This document shows positions 33,565 to 41,049 of a stretch of DNA of 64,000 nucleotides, piece by piece. The stretch lies in the NCBI GenBank assembly GCA_018266255.1, contig JAFEAT010000024.1, positions 1 through 64,000 of the forward strand, in the 5' to 3' direction. The stretch is from Cyanobacteria bacterium SZAS-4. Lineage in GTDB: Bacteria; Cyanobacteriota; Vampirovibrionia; Obscuribacterales; Obscuribacteraceae. The number at the start of each line of letters is the position of its first letter. Positions within the stretch are counted from its first letter, which is position 1. Below the pieces are notes generated by a model. That model searched no databases and was not told the DNA's origin. It saw nothing but the letters and a program-made list of their open reading frames with translations. A program made the position numbers and the translations under genes.

Positions 33565-34716
33565 CTAGCGCATTTGAGCAGCGGCACGCGCAACTTGATC
33601 TGATTCGTGCAGGACGATCTGTTCTTCGAAATACTGTTTGAAAGTACCATTCAAAATCGCTTGCCGACATTCAACGGCCTGACGAATCAAATGGTGAATG
33701 TTGTGAATCGAAAGCAGCGTTCCGCCAGCTTGCTCTTTCTGTTTGAAGAGATGGTGCAGATACGCCTTCGTGTGCATCTTGCAGGTGAAGCACTGACAAT
33801 CATCTTCAAGAGGAGTAAAGTCGGTTCTGTATGCAGAAGTACGCAAGGAAATTCTTCCTTGTCTGGTGAACGCCGCACCATGACGCGCCAGGCGAGTCGG
33901 CGACACGCAGTCGAACATGTCGATACCACATCTGATGGCATAGGAAATATCCCACGGCGTTCCCACACCCATCAAGTAGCGTGGCTTCTGCTCGGGCAGC
34001 AGCGGTGTTGTGTACATGACGATACGTTCGATTGTGGATCGATCCTCACCCACCGCGACGCCACCAATAGCAAATCCAGGCAAGTCATAAGAAGTGACGA
34101 CTTTGACTGACTGTGCGCGCAAATCCTCATACATGCTTCCTTGCACGATGCCGAACAACGCCTGGTCATCGGTGCGCGCATGATTTGCGACGCATGTTTC
34201 GAGCCACCGATGCGTGCGTTCCATCGACGCCAGCGCTTCGTCGTATGTGGCTGGATTTTTGACGCAGTCGTCGAAAGCCATCATGATATCCGCGCCGATA
34301 TAGTTCTGAATTTCCATCGACTTCGCTGGTCCGATGAAGTGTTCGCGCCCGCCGCGATGGTCTTTGAAAAATACACCTTCTTCTGTAATGCGTCGCAGCA
34401 TGTCCAGACTGAAAACCTGAAAACCGCCAGAGTCAGTCAGTATCGGCTTGTCCCAGCCGATAAATTTGTGTATGCCGCCAGCTTCGCGCACAAGGTTGTG
34501 ACCGGGGCGCAAATATAGATGATAGGAATTGCTCAAGACGATTTGCGCATCGCAGTTTCGCACTTGATCGAATGTTACTGCTTTCAATGCGCCGTTGGTT
34601 CCAACCGGCATGAATACCGGCGTCTCAACGACACCGTGCGGTGTTGTGAATCGACCGGCTCGTGCGCCTGACCACGGACAAACGGCTTCTAGCTCAAACT
34701 GAAGGGCGGTGCTCAT
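33565..34716 (-). CDS. tgt: Queuine/preQ1 tRNA-guanine transglycosylase
   Basis: It exchanges guanine-34 for preQ1 in GUN-anticodon tRNAs, leading to queuosine. The catalytic Asp is in ILTDSGGFQVFSL near residue 93, the nucleophilic Asp is in MFDCVSPTRLARHG near residue 264, and the zinc ligands are CQCFTC plus the following His in TKAYLHHLF. Length 383 matches the bacterial enzyme. ATG at 34716 gives the family start; an in-frame TTG 15 bases upstream is less likely. No queC/D/E/F, queA or queG gene is in the window. The downstream TPR gene is 84 bases away. Confidence 0.97.
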   Translation of the reverse strand: MSTALQFELEAVCPWSGARAGRFTTPHGVVETPVFMPVGTNGALKAVTFDQVRNCDAQIVLSNSYHLYLRPGHNLVREAGGIHKFIGWDKPILTDSGGFQVFSLDMLRRITEEGVFFKDHRGGREHFIGPAKSMEIQNYIGADIMMAFDDCVKNPATYDEALASMERTHRWLETCVANHARTDDQALFGIVQGSMYEDLRAQSVKVVTSYDLPGFAIGGVAVGEDRSTIERIVMYTTPLLPEQKPRYLMGVGTPWDISYAIRCGIDMFDCVSPTRLARHGAAFTRQGRISLRTSAYRTDFTPLEDDCQCFTCKMHTKAYLHHLFKQKEQAGGTLLSIHNIHHLIRQAVECRQAILNGTFKQYFEEQIVLHESDQVARAAAQMR

Positions 34717-34790
34717 GGCGTAAATATACAAACAAAACGAGCGCCGTTTCTAGCGCCCATTAAGAGAATGTGCGAAGAACGCGCGGGAAA

Positions 34791-34921
34791 ATGCCCAAAC
34801 AAGCGGAAATGCATCAATTTAAGCACAAAAATGTAAGGCGGTAGAGGAATAGTCTGGGCAAGCTAAAATGCCTGAAACGCCCGAAATGAATCAATTTAAG
34901 CACCGGCTCGTAAGGCCGCTG
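34791..34921. repeat. 54-base imperfect direct repeat between pspA-like gene and tgt
   Basis: Copies lie at 34791-34844 and 34868-34921. The best-conserved core is GAAATG-ATCAATTTAAGCAC followed by a variable stretch and GTAAGGC. They sit just upstream of the tgt start and downstream of the PspA-like gene. Possible roles are paired binding sites in the tgt promoter or a duplicated 3' UTR element. Confidence 0.7.
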
Positions 34922-34958
34922 ACAGATACGATTTCGCTATATCGTCGAGTCCGTCCGA

Positions 34959-35687
34959 CTAGGTGGTGTGCTCTTCGTCTAATTCTGACTTCGTTTCGAT
35001 CAAAACAGGCTCTTTCACTTGAATCGTGTTGTCCTTGACGCCCATGGATTGCTTCAAAGCAAGCAATTCCATCTCGACATCAGACTTTCCTTCGAAACTC
35101 TTGAACTGTTTATCGAGATTGTCACCACTCAGCTCAGACATAGCAGCAGCTTTCGCTTCCCGCTCTAGAACTTTGGTTTCCATCTTTTCCATTACTGACA
35201 TCGCGCCAGACGAAGTCGTCTTCGAGAGAATTTCGTTTGCTTTCGACGTTGCTTGCGCAGCTTTATCGCGAGCGATGAGCACTTGCTTTTTGGTGTAAGC
35301 CTTCTGCACTTCAGCCTCGAGGTCAGTCAGACGCTGACGCAGAGTGACTGTAGACTCCCGCTGAGACTTGAGTTGGGTTTCCAGGTCGTTAGCAGCTTGA
35401 ACATACTGTTGGCGGCGCTGCAGCGCTTGCTTAGCCAGATCGTCGTTGCCTTGTTGAACAGCCATCGCCGCTCTGTTTTGCCAGGTCTCAGCCTGGTCTT
35501 TATTCTTCTGAAGCTGTTGTTCGAGTTGCTTTTCGGTGGCAATCGCTTGAGCTACAGCCTGACGCACCTGAATCAGATTGGACTGCAAATCTTGATAGGT
35601 TTGCTCCAGCATGATTTGGGGGTCTTCCATTTTTCCCAAAATCGCGTTGAACATAGCCCTGAACAAGTTACCTAGGCGTTCGAACAT
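34959..35687 (-). CDS. PspA/IM30 (Vipp1) family membrane-remodelling protein
   Basis: The 242-residue protein is almost entirely helical and rich in Gln/Lys/Glu/Ala. It begins with the amphipathic FERLGNLFRAMFNAILGKMEDP that binds membranes in PspA and Vipp1, then a long hairpin coiled coil (about 25-150) and an ESCRT-III-like C-terminal part. Such proteins form rods and rings that protect or remodel membranes under stress; Vipp1 serves thylakoids in phototrophs. The C-terminal tail beyond the PspA core is short, so PspA versus Vipp1 is not settled. ATG at 35687 follows a strong GGAAGGAG. It is divergent from the ATP synthase operon, 249 bases away. Confidence 0.93.
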   Translation of the reverse strand: MFERLGNLFRAMFNAILGKMEDPQIMLEQTYQDLQSNLIQVRQAVAQAIATEKQLEQQLQKNKDQAETWQNRAAMAVQQGNDDLAKQALQRRQQYVQAANDLETQLKSQRESTVTLRQRLTDLEAEVQKAYTKKQVLIARDKAAQATSKANEILSKTTSSGAMSVMEKMETKVLEREAKAAAMSELSGDNLDKQFKSFEGKSDVEMELLALKQSMGVKDNTIQVKEPVLIETKSELDEEHTT

Positions 35688-35936
35688 TGATTGACAACTC
35701 CTTCCGATGGACTTTGGTCACGAGGGTTTGATGATCTCGGTTGTTAGCATTAGTTAAATAAGCATAGCAAACCCTAACTTCTCTTATGCCCACTATTCAG
35801 CGCTCTGATGTGTTTTTTGACGGTCAAAATAAACAGACGCTTGCTGGGATTGTCCGACCAAGCGGTTCGATGCTTGCAAAGGGCTCTAGGTCACGAAAAA
35901 CGTACAAAGTAACGAATTTCGCCTACGATAGTAGTT

Positions 35937-36164
35937 ATGGCACTTATACCTAAAGAGACAGCTGATCAATTGGCAGGAGCGGGTGAATCCGTTTTGGCCA
36001 TCGGCGTGTTGGTCGGACTCGGCGCGTGGGGCGGTTTCTGGCTCGATGGACAGCTGCACACAGCTCCCTGGCTGGCGATCGTGCTTTCGCTGCTTGGAAT
36101 GTGTCTAGGATTGTGGCGTATGGTTGCTAAGGCTATGGCTTCGGACAAGCAAGGGAAAGTTTAA
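35937..36164 (+). CDS. AtpZ/AtpI-like small membrane protein, first gene of the ATP synthase operon
   Basis: The 75-residue protein has two membrane helices (about 18-36 and 43-63) with a Gly-rich first helix ending in WGGFWLDG and a short loop, as in the AtpZ/AtpI group that accompanies F-type ATP synthase operons and assists c-ring assembly or ion supply. It lies 249 bases before atpB. In cyanobacteria the operon likewise starts with an atpI/atp1 gene. No strong ribosome site is seen at the ATG. Between it and atpB lies a partial REP-like palindrome. Confidence 0.8.
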   Translation: MALIPKETADQLAGAGESVLAIGVLVGLGAWGGFWLDGQLHTAPWLAIVLSLLGMCLGLWRMVAKAMASDKQGKV

Positions 36165-36181
36165 GAGTACCCACTGGCACT

Positions 36182-36211
36182 GGAGCGCCGGCTCGGAAGC
36201 CAGCGCTCCGT
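36182..36211. repeat. Partial REP-like palindrome between atpZ/I and atpB
   Basis: GGAGCGC pairs with GCGCTCC, with an inner GGCT/AGCC stem. The sequence GGAGCGCCGGCT is also found, reading on the opposite strand, in the REP-like element at 53392-53449. It starts about 20 bases after the first gene of the ATP synthase operon. It could reduce read-through or stabilise the upstream mRNA end. Confidence 0.5.
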
Positions 36212-36413
36212 GTTCCGTGCTCTTCTGTTTCTTTGTTTTACTAAGTGGGCTGGTGCACGTTAGAAACGAAATACATTCTGATAGCCTTTATTTGCTGCGG
36301 CTTCCATCTGGTATCATGCCAAGTCGAAGACGCCTGGATACAGGCGGGCAGCTTCGCTGCAAAGAGCATCTTCGAGATATATCAACGGCAATTTTTTGCG
36401 GGACCACTTCTGA

Positions 36414-37166
36414 ATGTTAGGCAAGAATCTTTTCCTTTATCAACTTGGCGTCGGCACTCCAACCGACATGATTGGCACCATCCACGCCGATACGATCGGT
36501 CTGAGCGCAATCTGCATGGTGGGAATTCTCGGTGTCGGTTCGCTCGTTGCGAGCAGCATGAAAGTTGATGGACCCGGCGGAAAGATGCAGGCAATTGTCG
36601 AGAGCATTTATCTCTTCGTCGACGATCTAGCGCACGGTCAGATTGGAGCTCATTACAAGCCTTTCTTCCCGCTTATCGCTGCAATATTTATTTTTGTGTT
36701 GACTGGAAACTTCCTGGGCGTTGGTCCTTACAAGCTCTTCGAAGAAATTATTCCTGGCTGGCCGAAGCTCAATGCTGAAACCGGACCACACGCAGAAGCA
36801 TTCGAAATCGCATCACCAACCACTGACTTCAACGTCACATTGGGGCTAGCACTGGTTGCGTTGATCGTTTATCTCGGTTCCGGATTCTGGAAACACGGCG
36901 GACACTACGCCAAAACCCTCTTCCTCACTCCGATGGCACCAATCGAAGTGATGGACATGGTGGTTCGACCTTCCACTCTCGCCTTGCGATTGATGGTTGT
37001 AATTACCGCCGACGAGCTGATGCGCGGCGCGTTCTTGCTCATGTGCCCAATTTTAGTTCCGACAGCGATCATGGGCTTCGAGCTTTTCATCGGCGTCATT
37101 CAAGCCTTCGTATTTGCGCTTCTGACTTCGATTTATATCGGACTCACAGTCGCGGAACATCACTAA
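36414..37166 (+). CDS. atpB: ATP synthase subunit a
   Basis: Subunit a forms the proton half-channels of F0. The 250-residue protein has five to six membrane helices and the essential arginine, Arg192, in STLALRLMVVITADELMRG. The residues after it differ from the usual LRLFGN, although the downstream acidic residue (Glu201) is kept. TGNFLGVGPY (97-106) corresponds to the conserved N-L-G-P motif. There is no strong ribosome site at 36414. It belongs to the cyanobacterial-type operon; the next gene, atpE, has its own promoter-like sequence in a 284-base gap. Confidence 0.93.
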   Translation: MLGKNLFLYQLGVGTPTDMIGTIHADTIGLSAICMVGILGVGSLVASSMKVDGPGGKMQAIVESIYLFVDDLAHGQIGAHYKPFFPLIAAIFIFVLTGNFLGVGPYKLFEEIIPGWPKLNAETGPHAEAFEIASPTTDFNVTLGLALVALIVYLGSGFWKHGGHYAKTLFLTPMAPIEVMDMVVRPSTLALRLMVVITADELMRGAFLLMCPILVPTAIMGFELFIGVIQAFVFALLTSIYIGLTVAEHH

Positions 37167-37325
37167 TCAAGCTCTAAACAATTTTGTTAGATAGTCGGAA
37201 ACGCTTACACGGCTTGGGTCTCGGCGTGTTCGGTTTCAAAGCGCCACCACTTTCGTCTTAATGTAAATACAGCTTTTATTAAGGCAACATGCGCTTCAAA
37301 CAACGCTATAGCGCTGATCAGGCTT

Positions 37326-37333
37326 GATATAAT
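37326..37333 (+). promoter_or_regulatory. Extended -10 promoter for atpE
   Basis: The sequence contains TATAAT at 37328-37333 with TG one base upstream, a perfect extended -10 element. No good -35 hexamer stands at 17 bases, which extended -10 promoters can tolerate. It lies about 120 bases before the atpE start, in the only long gap of the operon core. Confidence 0.55.
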
Positions 37334-37350
37334 TTGAGGCGACTTGAGGG

Positions 37351-37390
37351 GAGACTCTCAACTTGCGTGACAACGCAAGCCAGTTGTCTC
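37351..37390 (+). promoter_or_regulatory. Hairpin in the atpE leader
   Basis: An inner stem CTTGCG/CGCAAG (37362-37367 with 37374-37379) is nested in an outer stem GAGAC/GTCTC (37351-37355 with 37386-37390). It would form in the 5' UTR starting from the promoter at 37328. It may stabilise the mRNA for the abundant c subunit. Confidence 0.5.
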
Positions 37391-37450
37391 TAGCGCGATT
37401 CGCATGCGCGCCAAAAGTCAAAACACTTTGTGAGTTCAGAGGAGAACGTT

Positions 37451-37744
37451 GTGGAACACCAACTTATTGCACAAGCAGCTACAGCTGCAACCGCCGTTGA
37501 CACCCAAACAATGGTGAAATGCGCTTCCTTGATCGGTTCTGGTATCGCTGTTGTTGGCGTATTCGGACCTGGAATCGGCATCGGAGTAGCAGGCGCTCGC
37601 GCTCTCGAAGGTATGGCACGTCAACCAGAAATGGCTGGTAAGTTGTTGGCAAATGCCATCATCATCGCCGCTTTGATGGAAGCTCTCGGCTTGCTCGCTT
37701 TCGTTGTTGCCATTCTTCTTTACTTGAACGGCACCAAAGTCTAA
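37451..37744 (+). CDS. atpE: ATP synthase subunit c
   Basis: Subunit c builds the rotating proton ring. The 97-residue protein has an N-terminal hydrophilic stretch of about 25 residues and two helices around the polar loop ARQPE (56-60). The ion-binding acid is Glu77 in LMEALG. The glutamine typical of sodium rings in helix one is replaced by Ile (GPGIGIGVAG), which argues for protons. The start is GTG at 37451, eight bases after GAGGAG; an upstream in-frame GTG at 37430 overlaps that ribosome site and is rejected. It has a separate promoter and a hairpin leader, in keeping with the high copy number of this subunit. Confidence 0.96.
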   Translation: MEHQLIAQAATAATAVDTQTMVKCASLIGSGIAVVGVFGPGIGIGVAGARALEGMARQPEMAGKLLANAIIIAALMEALGLLAFVVAILLYLNGTKV

Positions 37745-37773
37745 GTCTTCTCAACAACAGTAGAATCCAATAA

Positions 37774-38250
37774 ATGTTTGACGTAAATCTCACCCTCGTT
37801 ATCTTCGTAGGAATGTTCCTCGGCTTCATGGCGCTTCTCAATGAGATGGTCTTGAAGCCAGTAGGCAAAGTGCTCGAGCAACGCAAAGCAATCATTCGAG
37901 ACAACATCGATGCTGCAGCTTCTGCCCGAGCGCGCGCAAACGAAGTGGTTACCCAGTATCAAGCCAGGCTTCATGCAGCAAATGCAGAAGCACAAGCCCT
38001 GATCACTGAGACAACCACTTCGGCTGAAAAGAGTCGTGCTGCGGAAATGAAGAAGGTGCATGACAAAGGTCAAGCAGAAATTCAAGCAGCTAGAGAAAAA
38101 CTTTCTGCCGAAAGAGTTGTTCTCATCGAACAACTCGTCGATCAGGAAAAAGTTCTAGTTGAAAGCATTACTAAAAAACTGATCGGTGACAACGCCACCG
38201 TCAGTTTGGATTCAGGCACCATCAAGCGTGCGTTGGAGGAAGCTAGATAA
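37774..38250 (+). CDS. atpF': ATP synthase subunit b' (second b-type subunit)
   Basis: The 158-residue peripheral-stalk protein has one N-terminal membrane helix (about 6-24) followed by a long Ala/Glu/Lys/Arg helix. In cyanobacteria and plastids two different b subunits, b' and b, form a heterodimeric stalk, and b' is encoded directly after atpE, as here. It starts 29 bases after atpE, and its stop TAA overlaps the ATG of atpF by one base (TAATG), giving tight coupling. Some annotations name this gene atpG, which should not be confused with the gamma subunit. Confidence 0.92.
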   Translation: MFDVNLTLVIFVGMFLGFMALLNEMVLKPVGKVLEQRKAIIRDNIDAAASARARANEVVTQYQARLHAANAEAQALITETTTSAEKSRAAEMKKVHDKGQAEIQAAREKLSAERVVLIEQLVDQEKVLVESITKKLIGDNATVSLDSGTIKRALEEAR

Positions 38251-38828
38251 TGTTTTTGTTTGCAGTTGAATCGGCTGAACCATTGACCGGATATGCGGCA
38301 GTCGCACACATTTTCGAGAACAACGTAATCAACTGGCTCGTGCTGGTTGTTTTGTTGGTTATTCTCTGGAATAAAGTCACTCCACCTTTGTTCGCTAAAC
38401 GCGAAGAAAACATCACCAACTCACTGCGCGAAGCAGCTGAGGCTCGCGCCCAGGGCGAAGCGTTTCTGAAAGAACAAGAAGCGAAAGTCGCTAATGTTGA
38501 AGAGGAAGTGGCGAAGAAAAAGGCTGACGCAAAGGCCTTGGCTGAAGAACTGAAAATTCAACGCGAAAAGCAAACTGAAAAAGATCTGGCAGACCTGGCG
38601 CAGAAACTGCAAAACCAAATTGCTAACGAACGTGCCGTTGCGGTCACGGAATTGCGTAGCACTGCGGCGAAAGCAGCGATCCATCTAACTGCCGATGCAC
38701 TTCCTTCGATGATGAATGACACCATCAGAGGCAAGTTGCTCAATCAGTTTATGGAACAACTTGATAGTTCAACCTCGCAACGATCGAGTCTTTCTGACGA
38801 AGATCGTTTGCAAATGAAGACGCACTAG
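38250..38828 (+). CDS. atpF: ATP synthase subunit b
   Basis: The 192-residue protein is the second b-type stalk subunit. It has a hydrophobic helix at about 26-45 (NWLVLVVLLVILWNKVTPPLFA) and then a long charged helix (EEAKVANVEEEVAKKKADAKAL) that runs from the membrane to the top of F1. The start overlaps the preceding stop by one base. atpH begins 24 bases after its stop. The extra N-terminal 25 residues before the membrane helix resemble the longer cyanobacterial b subunit. Confidence 0.93.
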   Translation: MFLFAVESAEPLTGYAAVAHIFENNVINWLVLVVLLVILWNKVTPPLFAKREENITNSLREAAEARAQGEAFLKEQEAKVANVEEEVAKKKADAKALAEELKIQREKQTEKDLADLAQKLQNQIANERAVAVTELRSTAAKAAIHLTADALPSMMNDTIRGKLLNQFMEQLDSSTSQRSSLSDEDRLQMKTH

Positions 38829-38852
38829 GCATCTGGGAAGCAAGGAAGAGCA

Positions 38853-39407
38853 ATGAAAACAGAATTAGCTACAGTTGCCAGCCAATACGCAGACGCCGTT
38901 TTGGAAATCGCCGTCAAAGACGGTAACGACGCATTGGCCGACAAAATTCTTACCGAACTCGTCGCCATCAATAAAGTCACCACTGAAGTGCCCGATCTCG
39001 ATTTGATTCTTGGACATCCTGGAATTCAAAGCGAAAAGAAAAGAGAGTTGCTCATATCGCTTTTCGGCAAGTCGGTGAACGACCTGACCATGCGTCTTCT
39101 AGAGCTTCTCCTGGATAAGCGACGTCTGAATTTGCTTCCGCAAATCGAACGTCAATTTCGCGAATCATTGAATCATCGCAAAAATATCGTTGGTGCAAGC
39201 TTAGTTTGCGCCGACAAATTGAGTGACTCGGCAATCGCTGATATCAAAGCAAGATTGACTGAGCATCTCGGTAAGAAGCTCGAACTCGAAGTTCAAGTCG
39301 ACCCATCACTTATTGGTGGAGTTGTTCTGAGACTTGGAGATCAAGTTATCGACGGTAGTCTCAAAGGCAAATTGCAAAGCATCGAGCGAGCATTACTGTC
39401 AGTTTAG
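38853..39407 (+). CDS. atpH: ATP synthase subunit delta
   Basis: Delta (OSCP in mitochondria) joins the b stalk to the top of the alpha3-beta3 head. The 184-residue protein shows the family N-terminal helical domain (ASQYADAVLEIAVKDG) and the C-terminal motif GGVVLRLGDQVIDGSLKGKL (about 155-174). ATG at 38853 follows GGAAGAG. Its place between atpF and atpA is standard for F-type operons. atpA starts 72 bases downstream. Confidence 0.95.
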   Translation: MKTELATVASQYADAVLEIAVKDGNDALADKILTELVAINKVTTEVPDLDLILGHPGIQSEKKRELLISLFGKSVNDLTMRLLELLLDKRRLNLLPQIERQFRESLNHRKNIVGASLVCADKLSDSAIADIKARLTEHLGKKLELEVQVDPSLIGGVVLRLGDQVIDGSLKGKLQSIERALLSV

Positions 39408-39479
39408 AGGCACTTCTTCCAGTCTAGATTTTATTCCACCGCATCAAAAGACCGCATCAATACAAGAGGTTAGAACAAA

Positions 39480-41006
39480 ATGGCAATCCGCCCCGATGAA
39501 ATCACTTCCATCCTAAAACAACAGCTCGATACTTATCGTTCGACGCTGAACGTATCCAACGTCGGAAGCGTTCTCAGTGTTGGTGACGGTATCGCCCGCA
39601 TCTACGGCATGGAAAAAGCCATGGCTGGTGAGTTGGTCGAATTCGAAGACGAAGACCGCACAGCCGGAATGGTTCTCAACCTTGAAGAAGACAACGTCGG
39701 GGTTGTAATTCTCGGTGAAGGCAGAAAAATCTACGAAGGCATGACCGTCAAAACGACAGGCAAAATCGCATCGACTCCAGTCGGCGAATGCATGTTGGGT
39801 CGTGTCGTTAACCCAATCGGTCAGCCACTCGATGGCAAGGGACCAATTGTTGCCAAAGACTTCAGCCCAATCGAAGTAAAAGCTCCCGGTATCGTTCAAC
39901 GTAAGTCAGTACACGAACCGTTGATGACTGGTATCGCTGCTATCGACGGAATGATTCCAATCGGCCGCGGACAGCGCGAGTTGATCATCGGCGACCGTCA
40001 AACTGGTAAGACAGCTATCGCCATCGACGCGATCATCAACCAGAAGACACAGCCAAACCGACCAATCTGTATCTATGTAGCTATCGGTCAAAAAGAAAGC
40101 AACATCGGTCGCATTCAAAAAATTCTCGAAGACAACGGCGCAATGGAGTACACCGTCATCGTTGACGCTCCTGCCACATCGTCACCAGCTATGCAATTCT
40201 TGGCACCATATGCCGGAGCCGCAATCGGCGAATACTTCATGCAACGTGGACAACACGCACTCGTTGTATATGATGACTTGTCGAAGCACGCTGCAGCGTA
40301 TCGTGCTATGTCACTGCTTCTTCGTCGTCCGCCAGGTCGTGAAGCGTTCCCTGGAGACGTATTCTATCTCCACAGCCGTTTGTTGGAACGCGCCGCAAAA
40401 TTGAGCGACAAGCTTGGTGCCGGCTCCATGACAGCGTTGCCGATCATCGAAACTCAAGCTGGTGACGTATCTGCTTACATTCCAACTAACGTAATTTCGA
40501 TTACAGACGGACAGATCTTCCTTGAAACAGACTTGTTCTACGCCGGTGTCAGACCAGCTATCAACGCAGGTATTTCGGTAAGCCGTGTAGGTGGTGCCGC
40601 TCAAACTAAAGCGATGAAATTGGTTGCCGGTAAGTTGAGGCTCGACCTGGCTCAATTCCGTGAGTTGGAAGCATTCGCTCAATTCGCATCAGACCTGGAC
40701 AAAGCCACTCAAGACCAGATTCGCCGTGGACAGAAACTGACTGAAGTACTGAAACAGCCACAATACAATCCGCTGCTTCTCGCTCAGCAAGTTTCGATTC
40801 TCTACGCTGCTAACAGAGGACTGTTGGACGATGTAGAGCAGAAAGAAATTCCGCGCTTCAAAGAAGAATGGTTCAAATATCTCTCTGCACAAGCGAAAGA
40901 CATCGAAGCCAAACTCAATGCCGGCGATAAGCCAAGCAAAGAGGATGAAGAGGCGATGTACAACGCTATCGTGAAGTTCAAAGAAACTTTCTTCGCTAAG
41001 GCTTAA
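39480..41006 (+). CDS. atpA: ATP synthase subunit alpha
   Basis: Alpha forms the non-catalytic nucleotide sites of F1. The P-loop GDRQTGKT is at about 171-178, the arginine finger region lies in VGGAAQTKAM and neighbouring residues near 370, and the N-terminal beta-barrel begins about residue 25 (VGSVLSVGDGIARIYG). Length 508 is typical. ATG at 39480 follows AGAGG. The gamma subunit gene follows after 43 bases, in a spacer with a short duplicated CAGGTAAG sequence. The beta subunit gene is not in the window. Confidence 0.98.
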   Translation: MAIRPDEITSILKQQLDTYRSTLNVSNVGSVLSVGDGIARIYGMEKAMAGELVEFEDEDRTAGMVLNLEEDNVGVVILGEGRKIYEGMTVKTTGKIASTPVGECMLGRVVNPIGQPLDGKGPIVAKDFSPIEVKAPGIVQRKSVHEPLMTGIAAIDGMIPIGRGQRELIIGDRQTGKTAIAIDAIINQKTQPNRPICIYVAIGQKESNIGRIQKILEDNGAMEYTVIVDAPATSSPAMQFLAPYAGAAIGEYFMQRGQHALVVYDDLSKHAAAYRAMSLLLRRPPGREAFPGDVFYLHSRLLERAAKLSDKLGAGSMTALPIIETQAGDVSAYIPTNVISITDGQIFLETDLFYAGVRPAINAGISVSRVGGAAQTKAMKLVAGKLRLDLAQFRELEAFAQFASDLDKATQDQIRRGQKLTEVLKQPQYNPLLLAQQVSILYAANRGLLDDVEQKEIPRFKEEWFKYLSAQAKDIEAKLNAGDKPSKEDEEAMYNAIVKFKETFFAKA

Positions 41007-41049
41007 TCAGGTAAGCAGGTAAGCAGCAATTCTCAAGGCGATCAGGTAA

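Noticed and set aside
36124..36420. 98-residue frame between atpZ/I and atpB as a possible extra operon gene
   Set aside because: It overlaps the end of atpZ/I and the start of atpB in another frame, spans the REP-like palindrome and has no family-like sequence.
37430..37450. Upstream GTG start for atpE
   Set aside because: It would include the GAGGAG ribosome site as coding sequence; GTG at 37451 is correctly spaced from it.
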